Source of the DNA: Cryptomeria japonica
Lineage: Eukaryota; Streptophyta; Pinopsida; Cupressales; Cupressaceae
Reading direction: 5' to 3'
NCBI RefSeq assembly: GCF_030272615.1
Contig: NC_081411.1
Span: 182,986,977-183,050,976 of the forward strand
Length of the DNA stretch: 64,000 nucleotides
Part shown: piece after piece, positions 46,501-58,450 of the stretch
Numbering within the stretch: the stretch's first letter is position 1
How the letters are laid out: each line of letters begins with the position of its first letter
Program-made: the position numbers and the translations under genes
The notes under the pieces: generated by a model
The model's database searches: none
The model's input: the letters and a program-made list of their open reading frames with translations, nothing else
Told to the model about the DNA's origin: nothing

Positions 46501-46612
46501 TCCTACTTTTTGGCCAAATCAAGATAGTGAAGTCATTGTTTTTTACTAGATCACTTTCGAGCACCTATAGTAGCTAAACCACTAAGAATTGAAAAATGAT
46601 GCACGTGTAGAT

Positions 46613-46616
<4 letters not shown>

Positions 46617-46643
<27 letters not shown>
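46617..46643. repeat. TG dinucleotide microsatellite
   Basis: An uninterrupted run of about 13 TG units follows TTCTA. It sits between the tandem array and the small LTR element. Confidence 0.97.
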
Positions 46644-46685
46644 TAAATTTAAAAATAATTGTGAATCTTTTTTTATGCAAATTTT

Positions 46686-49269
46686 TGTTAGGGTGAATGA
46701 GGGTATTACTTATCTAGTTATTATTGGAAACCTATTCAGTCATTAAGTTTACTTGGGTCCTAGCTTGCATCTTCATTTAGGTTGCATTCCCCTAAGTTAG
46801 TTAGCCTTATGCCCTAGGTCGAATTCTTAAAGTTTTCTTATGATGGGGCCATGTCTTATTATTTACTTTTAGTTATCTAGGCATTTACTATTTGTATAGT
46901 GTGTTTAATGTTTGTATCAAGAGTAATTTCCATCCTACCTCACCACCTTACCTATATAAACAAGGCCTATGTACATTTGTATTCATAAAATCAACCATTA
47001 TCAATTTATGTATTGTTATGCAAATTATCTTGACATTCTCTCTTGTGAAGGCTATTTTGTTGTTACAAGGATCTTGGGGGTATTTAGGAGTCACCTACCT
47101 CCTTCTATACGATATCAAAGCTCAAGTGTTCTAGACATCTTCCTAGATTATAAATAACTTGAATACATTGATTTGGTATATATCGAGGTTTCATTGACCT
47201 CATGGTTAGATCCAGGACAATTGAGAAAGGTAGAATTATCCTTTTGGTTCATCAAATTTTGTTATAATTTGCATGTTTGGCAAGGGTTTTAGTTAAAAAA
47301 ATTGGATCTAGTTGAATTTTTGGGGCACTTTAGGTGAAATTTGACCTTGCACTTGTGATCAGAAGGCTTGAAAACTTAAGATTGACTGTCAACACATTGA
47401 AATTGGAGATTTTTTGGGGGGCTTTCAATATTTTGTGTCATGATGATTGTCACACAAATCTGGACTTGGTAGTGCAATCTGTACAATACAAACAAGTAGT
47501 GGTAGAGAAAAACACCTCCCCCTCTCACATAATTTTTTTGGTAGTTTTCAAGCAATTTTTGGCATATCGGGCTCATGCTAGGGGAGAGGACCTAGTATTT
47601 GTGCACCCTAGTATTTGTGCACCCTAACTTCGTGCTTCTCAAAATTCTATGTGAAAATTTCAAATCGCTCCCAATTTTTTACAATAGCTTACTTGGAAAG
47701 TCCCCTGCTTATAACTAAGGTTTCAGGGCCACATCATCAAGTATGGTGCCACATCAACATGCTTTTTGCCAAGGTATCCAAAAAAACCCAAAAAAAAGTG
47801 AGACCAATAGTCATGCAAAAGGAACCCCTATACTTGTGCACCTAATGTGGCATCACATTTCATAGCAATAACTTTAAACTCACAACTATTGGTGCAATGT
47901 ATTGTAATTATTAAAATATATAAACACAAAAATTGATATTTTATGTTTCAAATAGTTTTTATTTATACTATTATTGAAACAAAAAGTATCAACAACCCTC
48001 ACAACTATTCATACATGCTCAACTAGTGGTACTCTTCCCCTGCATCAATTAGTTTTGGTCTAATTGATAAGAGATATAATTGCACTCTGCATTCTCTTTT
48101 TTTCTTTTCTTTTTTTATATTGAGGTATTGAGTTTTTGGCTTGACAATTTGCACTTTGTTCGATGTTATACTGCACTTTCTCTATGATTGGAACTGGTTA
48201 CCCTCGGACATGCAATATGAACCATAATATCACGAAGGACAAAGCATTAGATTGCTAGTCCGTATGAAGGGTACTCCCTGTTTCTACCGCATTAGATATT
48301 GTTTTGTGGGTGGTTTAATGCTATCGAGTGGCATTTTTTCCTTGGATCAAGGTTTTATTTTGGGTTGGATCCATTTTTTGGACGGTATTAGCATGTTGTG
48401 CCTCCTTGCAATTTTGTTCTCATGACAATTACCATGTTGGGAGGAACCTTGGCTGCGAGAGCTTATGGCGTTGGCTTGGTTAGTAGCTCATCTGGTTCGA
48501 TGGTGTTTACTGGGTAGTCAATTTTGATGTCTCTCACAGGATCAACGGTTTCTTGGTGGTGCTCTTAATTTTGTTTGCCTGGTCCCATGTACCATTGGAT
48601 GGGGGGTGAAACCCCTTGTGAGGCTACATAATGATTTTGTAGGCTTTTTATAATCTGGTGACCATTTTATTTCTGTGGGTGCATTAATTTTTGGTTGTTC
48701 TGTTATCCTATTAGACTGATGGTTTTACTTTATCGGCCTGCATGGAATCTCCCTATTGGCATCCCTTAATTGGTGATCGACCTATTTTTCCGTTGTGAGT
48801 GTATTTATTATATTATTTGTGGCCCATGCATATCATGCCTATTCGAACATTTCATTATTAGTCGACTCACGTTGATTGCTTAGTTGCAGGTTCATCTTTT
48901 GGTCGGCTCTTTGAATGGTGGTTTCGATGGTCTGAGGTGGTTTTGTGGAGAGGTTATTACTTATTTTGTTAATGGTAGAAATTTATTCACATGTTAAGTT
49001 TATTTAGGTTCTAACTTGCATCTTAAGTTATGTTGCATTATCTAAGTTAGTTAGCCTTTTCTCTTAGGTGGCATTCTAGGAGTTTTCTTATAATGGAGCC
49101 AGTCATGTCTCATTATTTACTTTTAGTTATCTAGGTATTTAATATTTCATATTCAACCATTATCATTCTATGCATTGTTACGCAATTTATCTTGACATTA
49201 TCTCTTCTGGAAGCTATTTGTTCTTGTAGGGATTTGGGAGTGCTGAGGAGTCAACTGCCTACTCCTACA
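46686..49269 (+). mobile_element. small non-autonomous LTR retrotransposon (TRIM/LARD-like)
   Basis: Direct repeats at 46686-47109 (424 bp) and 48944-49269 (326 bp) share AAGTTTACTTGGGTCCTAGC-type text and the end (C)TCCTNCTA(C)A. The left repeat has a TATATAAAC promoter stretch near 46950 that the right repeat has lost in a deletion of about 95 bp. After the left repeat, CGATATCAAAGC at 47110-47121 resembles the Met primer site TGGTATCAGAGC. The interior of 1.8 kb has only short, unsupported frames. I could not find a clean target-site duplication. Confidence 0.6.
47110..48943 (+). other. interior of the small LTR element, no coding motif
   Basis: I see no gag, protease or RT motif. The frames at 47334-47627 and 47615-47845 look random. 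An 18-bp phrase with CTAGTATTTGTGCACC is duplicated in tandem near 47585-47625. The purine-rich GAGGTGG just before 48944 may be the polypurine tract. Confidence 0.5.
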
Positions 49270-49292
49270 CTTATAATAACTCATTTTTTTAT

Positions 49293-49990
49293 AGTAAACA
49301 ACACTTTTAAAAAGTCACATTTATGTCGTCGTGTGTAATTTTTTTAATAAAAAGAATAAAATCCTAATTTTTAAAGGATACTTTTTTCACACCAATATTA
49401 ATGCATGGATAGTTTTTCATATTTTTTTGTTGCATAGGTTTTCTTAATTTTTCAAGTCAGAGTAATTATAATTTGGATAGAGGTGTATGTCATCATGCAT
49501 ATTGTTTTTGTATGCATTTGAATTAAGTTATTCTTTTATTTTTAAATGAGAGAAAAAATATTTTTTAGATTTTATTCTCTATTTTCCTACTTTCCACATG
49601 TGTGAAGCAAAGACCTTAATTATTGGTGAAAATCCTACATTAATAAAAAATAAGAAATAAATATAACAATCAAATTAAATATATTCAAAATTATACTTTT
49701 AAGAAATTTTATAATAAGGGCAACATACTTACAAAACATAAATTCTAAATGTATTCATCCGATCTTCCAAAATGTAAAGAAAAAGTGGTTTTTTGTCAAA
49801 ATTTCAATAGGTGTAGACGAGACTCCATTGCAATTATAAGTCACCACTAGAGGGGTTATATTTTGATCTAACCCTCTTCAATTAATTTTTCTTAAATCAA
49901 AACTCTCAATGCTTAAATTAATTATATATTCTAAAGAATATGTTGTTTCAGACAAAACCCAAGGTGTCTTGAAAGTGGGACATAACATTG
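49293..49990. repeat. right arm of the large inverted repeat
   Basis: This is the inverted partner of 44266-45015 (see there). It touches the right LTR of the small LTR element on its inner side and the tandem array copy at 50010 on its outer side. Confidence 0.6.
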
Positions 49991-50009
49991 TAGGTCCAAA
50001 TTCAAAATC

Positions 50010-50430
50010 CCTAGGTACCACAAGATCTAAGAATTACTTTGTCATAGTTTGATAATTTTTTATTCTTGGGCTCTTCAGAGAGCGCACTATTATTATCGGG
50101 TGAGTTGGAGAATGAACAGGAGTTCCCTAACTCGTTTAACTAACCACCTTGACATTTTGACCAACATAGTTAGTTTTTCTCCAAGATGCATGAAAAAAAA
50201 ATAATGCATTTTTCCATATTTGCACTACTCTATAGTTTTTGCAAGAATGCATTTAATGGTGGCATGGTCAAATGGTGTTAATTTCACTAAAACTAAGATA
50301 GGTTAATGTGGAGGAACACCATATCCACTAGTAAGTCCAAAAACAAATCCCTAGGTGCCTTGAGCTCCAAGAATTACTATTTCATACTTTGACAACTTAA
50401 TTCTCTTAGGGTTCTCACAAAATAGTACCA
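50010..50430. repeat. tandem array copies, distal part
   Basis: Text such as GAGAATGAACA, CCAAGATGCATGAAA, GCATGGTCAAATGGTGTT and CATATCCACTAGTAAGTCC follows the same order as the array at 45.3-46.5 kb. A second copy begins at about 50340 and breaks off at about 50430. Confidence 0.65.
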
Positions 50431-50842
50431 TGGTAAAATTCTCCAATTTTATCTTTTGTCATGAACATTTAAATACCACTTAAATATACATTAGTACTAA
50501 TATTTGTTATATTAATTTTAAATAAAATATACTATTAAATAACTTTAAGTTTTATTTATACATAATATTGACCTTGCTCCTCTTCTCTAGCCCTTAATGG
50601 ATCTCTGTGTTATTTCCTAGATTATGTCTCCCCATGTGTTCTCACCTCTAATTCCTCCACATATGTCCTAAACCCCCCTAGCTCATATTGTATAGATGTC
50701 ATACAATGGACCCCCTATTAACATGCATTTAGGGGAGGATCACTCTAGTCTCTCTGATAAGATCTAAACACACATATTTGCACATAATACAATGTTAAGT
50801 CACACAAATATGTGTAGATGAGGAGGGTTCACCTATTAGACA
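50431..50842. other. spacer without recognisable feature
   Basis: About 400 bp with no open frame of note and no repeat relationship that I could see. Confidence 0.5.
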
Positions 50843-52000
50843 CACAAATATATTGAGAGGGGGGTGAATCAGTGTATACCAATTTCAAATTTACCATCAA
50901 TGCAAGATTAAAACCATTACTACATCTCACATTATCACTAAAGAAATTATGCAAATCATAAACACAATCACACATCAACACATGAGAACACTAGTTATAT
51001 GTGGAAACGTAGAAGAGAAAAAACCATGGTGATAAAAGCTTCTTGGATCTACTATACAAATCTAGCCTCACAAAATAATAAATTTCTTACAATGATTTGT
51101 AGGCACCAACCCATAGATATAACAACTTGTTGGTAAATATATTGGTTATTGCGATTGTTTCTCTGAAACTGACACTATTTTCCCAAAGAGCGATGGTAAT
51201 CATGCTAACAATTGGAGAGATCTTTGTAGAATTCCAATCTTCCTCTATGTTTGAGAGGGGTAGCTCCCTTTTATTATGGAGGGGTTTTAGGATTTTTGAG
51301 TACTTTTTAAAAAGTACATAAAGGAGGAAAGACAAAACTAAGGAAAATGGATAATAGAAACCCCAACAGTAGACAAAAGAATACCAACTAAGATTTCACA
51401 ATGGATGACAGATTACAAGGGGGTTTTTAACACAAAATAAGTCTTGATATGCAATGTTGATGAAATAAGGGAAACTTATTTTGACATATGAAGAAACAAT
51501 TTACCTAAGAACATTCAAACCAAGATACCAGATTATGATCATGTTTCATAATTTACATATTTCATTGAGCTAAAAAACCAATAGATTACAAAAATACATA
51601 AACGGATTATCAATTTAACATATGAGAAATCAATAACAATAACTTGGAAACACATTCAAGACATACGAATTGAATGCATTCTTTATTATCTTTTTAAAAA
51701 TATACAAGTTCAAAACCCTTAACTACAAAGTGTGAACATTAAAGTTCTCAAAAATTCTCTCTACAAAATTCTCCAAAGTTTCCCCTCTGTAATAGCCCCC
51801 CCTCCTCCCTTACAAATGAAATAGTCTTGTATTTATAGGTTTTTGACGATAACTACTTTGTAATAACTTATAATAACTACCTTAGGTAACCACTTAGAAT
51901 AACTACCTTAGGTAACCACTTAGAATAACTACCTTAGGTAACCACTTAGAATAACTACCTTTCGGAAACAAGTTAGGGTTTACTCTGACTTTTATAAAAA
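50843..52000 (-). repeat. LTR remnant, copia-like, minus strand
   Basis: The left edge (GAGAGGGGGGTGAATCAGTG at 50853 onward) equals the strand-3' end of the element A LTR at 5300. The minus strand has a TATA-like CCTATAAATACAAG at about 51828-51842, which fits an LTR promoter. The right boundary is uncertain (about 52,000). No coding sequence is attached on the left. Confidence 0.55.
51870..51960. repeat. 26-bp minisatellite inside the LTR remnant
   Basis: Just over three copies of a unit starting TAACTACCTTAGGTAACCAC lie upstream of the TATA-like site on the minus strand, as expected for a U3 enhancer-type repeat. Confidence 0.85.
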
Positions 52001-52048
52001 TTAAGTCCAAATTCTAACTTGTGGTTACATGAGTGACATATGTCACTT

Positions 52049-52491
52049 TTATAAAAGATGGCAAGGAATCTGTAACTTATCTTGAGTCATGAATTTTTCC
52101 AAGGTAGATTTCGTCTTTGTCATCTTCATTCGCACTTGTAACCATATCACCATCAAGGTAGCCAAGAACATAAAACTTAAATCCTTCAATTGAAAATAAT
52201 AGATGATCCGGAGTTCTTTCGATAAGTTTGTCCTTGTACATGTTAATGCATTAGACATGCATGCTTTCCTATCCCTCTTGCTTTCATTTGAGATGTGATA
52301 ATCATCAAACATGCATTAGAAACCTCCTTTAATGAATTTATCCCTTCCATCATGAGGCCTTCTTCTTCTTGTAGTAGTATTTCTTTCATCACAAAAATTA
52401 TTTCTCTTATCATTTCTAGTGCTCTCTTCCTTTGGTATCCATATAGAATTCGATGTAACATAGTTTGTAAGGAAGTTAAGAAGTGGAACAA
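52049..52491 (-). other. unrecognised overlapping open frames
   Basis: Two minus-strand frames (52049-52312 and 52243-52491, the second with RKRALEMIREIIFVMKEILL) are charged and helical-looking but match no family I know. The second runs 26 bases into the copia LTR that ends at 52466. They may be a fragment of an older element or chance. Confidence 0.25.
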
Positions 52492-53339
52492 CTTCCTAAA
52501 CTAACCTTGAGGGGAGGGTAATGCAAAAAAATTTACAAACCATCACAATAGTTACTGAAAATAGAAATAGATATAATAACATTGAAACCATAACACAGTG
52601 ATTTACATGGGGAAAACCCTTTTGAGAGAAAAACCCGACACTCCAAAAATTGCCCAATATATTATTTCATAATTAAAACATACTATAATATACTTGCAGA
52701 GCAAGCTCTTCATAGGAGTACCACTAATTAAAGATTTAGAGTTAACTCAATAGCTATAAGACTCTTACACATAACCTCTATCTCATGCACCTCATATATA
52801 GGAGATACAATACAAGAAACCATCAAATGATATTACAAAACCATGGGCTAAAACCACCCAATAAGGTGTAGCCGACCTTATCTCCCTTCTAGATACCCTA
52901 TGATGTGTCCCTCCCTTTTAACAACTCATTTATGTGTCCAATGTATTTTATATTTCCTATTTCAGGAGTACAAACTTTTGGAGGCCATAACTTGAGAACC
53001 ATGTGTCCGATTGATGAACCGTTTGAGGCATCACAAAGCTCATAAAGTACTCTATTACCTTATTAACCACTAAACCATTAATTACCACTTTTCAGGTCAT
53101 TTAGAGGCCTCTAAATTCCTCAAAATCAAATTTAAACCTTTCATTGGACCCCTCCAAACCGAAACATTTAATATCTTCAAAACTAGTTGTGATCTTGCGA
53201 TGTAACTTTACCAAAATGCTTATCTAGCCAACCAGAAGCTTAAGGGAGAAGAATTTCACACCATTTCATGCCCAAATGAAAAATTACTATAAATAGTAAC
53301 CTCATGTAAATGCAAGGTTGAGACACCATTTTCCCAACT
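52466..53339 (-). repeat. 3' LTR of copia remnant B
   Basis: About 874 bp. The minus strand reads GTTGGGAAAATGGTGTCTC to CTTCCTTACA and is an inverted relative of the LTR at 62818-63711. The purine-rich AAGTGGGAAAT directly follows on the right (about 53341-53355), in place for a polypurine tract. Confidence 0.85.
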
Positions 53340-53639
53340 AATTTCCCACTTGTCGAACACCTTGTAAGATCAAAGGGAGTATCAACAAAATGAATCAATT
53401 ACTAGGGACCATGAGGCCCATTGACTCCAAGCACCATCTGAACTTCTTTGTGCTCACAATCTTAGTTAAATAATCTGTAAAATTCATCAAATTTTTTACC
53501 TTAACCACCTTCACTCTACCATCTTCTACCATATCTCTGACAAAATGTTACTGAACATCAATTTGCTTGGTCTAGGCATGAAATTTTGGGTTCTTAGCTA
53601 GGTAGATCACACTTTGACTATCACAATATATTGTCAGTG

Positions 53640-54458
53640 CTCCTTGTTTTATTCCAATATCTGAACATAGTTTCTTAAGCCAAATGGCCTCTTTACAAGC
53701 ATGCTCATAGCTTCCATATATTTTGCTTCAGTAGTGGATAGGGAAACCACAACCTGTTGCTTACTCATCCAACTAATTGCACCACCAAATAAAGTAAACA
53801 CATAAGCACTAGTGGATCTTCTATTATCAATATCACCTGCCCAATCTGAATCCACATAACCATGAATATCAAATTTCTCCAACTAAATTACCATGATAAC
53901 ACAAAGAATATTCTGAGGTACCCTTCAAATATTTGAAGACTCTTTTGACTTCATCCCAATGAACTCTACCAGGATTAGACATATATCTGGACATAACTCC
54001 CACTGCTTGGGAAATGTCTGGTCTTATACAGACCATAACATACATCAAACTTCCAACTTCACTTTGCTAAGGCACCGTGCTCATGTCTTCCATCTCCAAT
54101 GGGGATGTATTGCAATAGATAATTTCATTCCAACTGTAAAAGGAACACACAATGGTATACAATCCTTCATATTGAACCTTTGTAACACTAAATTCACATA
54201 CTTGCTCTAGCCTAGCCATATCTTTTTGCTCACTCTATCTCTTCTAATTTCCATCCCAAGAACGTGTTTCACTGAACCAAGATCTTTCATTTCAAATTTA
54301 GTAGCAAGCTGAGACTTTAGTTCTGAAATCATACCTTGCCCTTTACCAATGATTAACATATCATCAACATACAATGTAATGTACACAAAATGATCAAAAT
54401 CAATTTTATAATAAACACATTGATGTGTTTAGAACGCTTAAATCCCAAACTCGACACA
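53640..54458 (-). pseudogene. copia RNase H and RT fragment (remnant B)
   Basis: RNase H (53649-53882) starts around HGYVDSDWAGDIDNRRSTSA and continues with GAISWMSKQQ and LSTTEAKYMEAM. Further right, RT text includes FDHFVYITLYVDDMLIIGKG (54340-54400) and SLGFKRSK before the sequence stops at 54458, where the LTR of element G2 begins. The catalytic YVDD is present. Frameshifts and stops break it. The rest of the copia is not visible in the window. Confidence 0.82.
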
Positions 54459-54581
54459 TGTTGGGCCCATATACAATTTTCATTCCATATGTGTCCCTGT
54501 ATGAAGTCGTGCTTGTCTAGTTCATCAATCAAGAACTTGCTTAAATTTTGCTCTTGTCATTAAGTCCTTGTTAAGTTTCAC

Positions 54582-54765
54582 TGCGTTGAACTTGAACCTC
54601 AAACTTGAACTTGAACCTTTTTGGTTCAAGGTTCAAAGTTCAATGGGTGTTGTTTCGAGCGTCTTTCTTCTCCACGCAAATTTAAGCTTTTCTAGTCTTG
54701 TCGGCATTTCACATTCTTTGAACCTTGAACTTGAACCTTTTTGGTTCAAGGTTCAAGTTCAACAT
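54582..54765. repeat. two GTTCAA/TTGAAC hairpins in the G2 LTR
   Basis: Near 54603-54643 and 54718-54763 the strand reads repeated TTGAAC, then a short T-run, then repeated GTTCAA, so each can fold into a stem of 13 or more base pairs. The G1 LTRs have related clusters at 21765-21905 and 32612-32790. Confidence 0.8.
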
Positions 54766-55312
54766 TTGTCAGGTTAATGTCTTTTTGTGATGGTTGCACA
54801 AGGCTCTGAGTTTTATGTTTAGGTTCTTTGGAAGGCATGTGACTTGCCACGTGGTGATGGCCCGGACTTTTAGAACATGATAGATGGCCGTCGAGGGAAG
54901 GAATATTCTTTTTCTAATAATTTGAAATTTGCCATTTATGGAAAGTATGTGTGAAGATTGGCTATGTCAGAAGAGAAGTGACTTAATGGTTAAGGCGTAC
55001 CTCAGTGTAATCATTTCAAAGTAACTTCACACGAACAAGGAGTAATGAAGGCAGCTTTAGTAATGATGGGTAAGATTTTCTCCACTTTAAAACTAAGTAA
55101 TTGTCTCATCGGAATTATTATTTTTGTAAGATTTTGAGAAGGAGTTTTTAGAGCACGAAAATTAGGCAGCGATAGAGGGTTACAGAGAGCAGAGGAAGAT
55201 ATGTTCAATAATTTTCTAAATTATTGTAGTTTGTTTTAAAAGATCTAGGTGTTCTTTAGCTACTTGTTTTTGTTTTCAATTTCCTTTTGCCTGGGATTGA
55301 TTTGGGGAAAAT

Positions 55313-58300
55313 CATGAACCAAAATATGAGGCCTATTTTACCCAAATTTGTGAGCTCATCTTCCCTTGTAAGCTCTTTACTAGAGTTGGGTGACACAACC
55401 CTGGTTCAACTAGATTTAGTGGTTTTTCTAGAGAGACTAAAGAATTCAACCGCAGACATGATGAAAGATGTGGCTCAGAGCAGATTATTAGAAGTCGTCG
55501 CCTTCCCCACTGTTGCTCCCTACCCAGAGTTAGTCTTAGAATGCATGAATCATTATGACAAGGGTAATAGGTTCATAAGGAAAAATGATGGTCAAGTCTT
55601 GTTGTCTATTGATAGACAGACGGTAATGGCAGCTATGGGTATTCCACACTGGGAACCCTATGAAGACTGGACCATTGGTAAATTTTATGGGATCTTAATA
55701 TTATAGAATAGTGATTGCCTGGAATTGGCTTGTAAAATTCCAAAAAGGGGGCTCAAGGCTACCGAGACCTTTAACTCATGAACATTTAATTCCAGCAATC
55801 TGGGATTTAGTCATACTACTGAGCAGGGTGAAGGGTAATTCTCACTCTTTTTACTGGGAAGACTGGATGTATTTCTTCATCCAGGTTACTCTGGATAGAA
55901 ATTGGTTCATTGATTGGGGAACTGTTATTGCAGAAAAATTACATGAGGGTCTGAGTAATTATCTTGGAATGTCCAATTTTTATATGTCATCCTATCTACT
56001 ATACATGCTTGCCTATGTAAGAGAGTGGTCGGGGTTGTCACATGTAAAATGGGTTCTAGTTTAACTTTGGAAGGGCATGTTGATGATTATCTTTGTTGGA
56101 ATGATGTTTTTGCTGGAAGGCTGACCTTTGAGTTATAGGGAAATTTACATAGAAGAATGTCTGCAGAAGCAGTTGAACTCGTCAACATATATGGCAGTTT
56201 CTTTATATAGTTCAACCATTTCACTGATTTAAGTGTTGGAGGATTTAAGGATGAACCCTTTAGACTTCCTAGGTACGTCTCAGACTCTTGCATATTGATC
56301 GAAATATCTAGACAGCTTGCTTACATTGCCAAAGATTATGGTGAGGACTCCGACACAAGCAGGATTTTCCCCATTGATTTAGGACATTATAGTTGTAGAT
56401 CAGTTTCTGATGCATTGAACCTTGAACTTGAATTTAAAAGGTTCCATTTGAAGTCCTTTGTAAAGAGGGATAACTTTGACAGTAGGGGTTTCATTGCTCA
56501 ATATGTAAAGAAAAAGGTACCTGATCAGCATGTTCCTTAGTTGGAAGATTATTGGGAGGGTTGTTGGGATGAATTTGAAGTATGGAGAAGGAGTTGGTCA
56601 AGAGTAACTTTGAAGCGAATTCATGATATGAAGTTACCCATGGATATCTTAGGTGTCACCGGTGATGATGAGGACACACTTGACTCTAAGTTTATGAAGC
56701 AAGTTCATCATGAAACTCTTCCGAAAATAGATTGAAACAAGAAGATAGGTGATAGTGTTTAGACACGCACTTTCAATGTAATCCGAAGGATAGAAAATTG
56801 GCTTAGGGGTCGCTGTTTTCACCCAGCATGAGCCACCAACTCAAGAAGCAAAAATGGGAAGAGGAGTACTGCAAATAATATTTTTGTTGTGACTAACATT
56901 CTCATTTCTGATGCAGGGAAGGATTAAGGAGGAGAAACTTAACTTCGAGGTTGAGCTTTTTGTTGTTGGTCAAGTTACCAGATCGAGATCTAAGAAGGGT
57001 TTCAAACTACCTGTTTCTCACCTCATTCTAGATCTGGAACTAGAGGAAATGTCGAGCAAGATGACATCCCCTATTTCTGAAGAAGACAAGCTTTCAATTG
57101 ACATACACACTATTTTTCAGGACTCAGGAACACTTGAGATCCAGTCTCATATAGACCATACCATGCCTCCCTCCTTAGTAGGGCTTTTATCCATGCCTTC
57201 AAAAGAGATAACCCTAGCACCAAAATGGCTAAATGATTCCATCACCAGGAAAAGGAATATAGTTCTGATTTCAGTATCAATGGAGGATGTCGTAAGTAAA
57301 TGTTTAGGAAGGTCTACAAAGCCCAAAAAGTTAAAAACAGAGGCAATGATTGACTTTGATGAAAATACGAAGCATTGGACTGCAGATATTGCTAGACCCA
57401 AGCCTAACAAAGATGTTTCTATGGCTTCAGAGATAGATTATGTGTTGAATGAATAGCTTTGGGAATCGGAACCAGAGCCGTGGATGTTAAGCACTTGGAG
57501 ACTTCCACCAAATGAACCATCTCTTGTACCTAGAAGGATGAGAGGGACAAGGCTGAGTTGAAACAAACTTTAACACAAATGGCTCAATATATCCATGCTT
57601 TGCAGAATAGCTCGTTGTCATTATCCCAACATTCAAGCCCTTTTAGTCCAAAGTCTCCTAGCAATCAAAAATTCATGGATGTGGTTCAACGGAATCGGAT
57701 GATCACGCAAGTTTTCTCAAAATGGCTCACCACAATCATGTGCTAGGCAACCAATTACATAACCGACATGGTCCAGACTTTTAAGGATGCTAATGGGGTT
57801 ACCAAAGCCTTAGATTCTGACTTAGTCTCATGGCAGAAGGAGAAGTCTAAATGGGCTGTGATTTCAAAGCAGATGCAGGATATTCAATGTTATGGGCTAA
57901 TGAACTTTCTAGCTGAAAACCAAGTGTCAGGTTTGAATGAAGATGTCATGTTCATTTGCAAGGAGAGTATTGAGTGGCGCAATCAGATTATTGAGCAGGG
58001 TTATAACGAGTCAGCCAACCTATGTGGTGAATTAATAGCCTTGAGGGTGACCATGCAGAAGGACTTATGCTATGTGGATGTTCAACTACTTAAGGAAGAT
58101 GGTTAAACTCTAGAGGACACCATGAAGATGATTAACTAGTTTGGCAGCCACATCAGATAGATCAAGATAGAGAAATCCTTGTCTGTGGAAGATTTTATAG
58201 GGATCTCTAAGGTGGAATCAATGCTCACCGTTTGCCTCGATCATCTAGATTCTCATAGAGATAAAGTGCCAATGGTGAAGAAGAAGAAGGAGCTCTGGAA

Positions 58301-58450
58301 ATAGATGGTTATTCATATCAATTTCCCATACATAACGGTAATCTAGGAGTTTTCAAAAGTACATTGAGAATGGAGTGCGGCCAAGGTAGTGACGGTGTTT
58401 GTTCAAGACACTAACCTGAGCGATCATACCGAAACAGAGCAGACTACATG
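55313..58450 (+). pseudogene. LTR-borne ORF of G2, homologue of the G1 ORF
   Basis: The frame starts MNQNMRPILPKFVSSSSLVS, with stretches matching the G1 copies: LLELGDTTLVQLDLVVFLER, VAFPTVAPYPELVLECMNHY, GIPHWEPYEDWTIG and YMSSYLLYMLAYVREW. The middle (56295-56735) carries LNLELEFKRFHLKSFVKRDN. The C-terminal part (56911-57456, then 57558-58106) is charged and helical. Stops and frameshifts split it. Conservation between two diverged families suggests a real protein. It has no catalytic motif I recognise. Confidence 0.72.

Noticed and set aside
47334-47845. Plus-strand ORFs of 97 and 76 codons inside the small LTR element
   Set aside because: They overlap minus-strand frames of similar length, show no gag or pol motif, and contain the tandem GTGCACC phrase. 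They are treated as chance frames.
43870-50430. Regular repeats considered as a possible CRISPR-like array
   Set aside because: Units are 125 and 355 bp and adjacent, with no short repeats separated by unique spacers. The setting is plant nuclear DNA.
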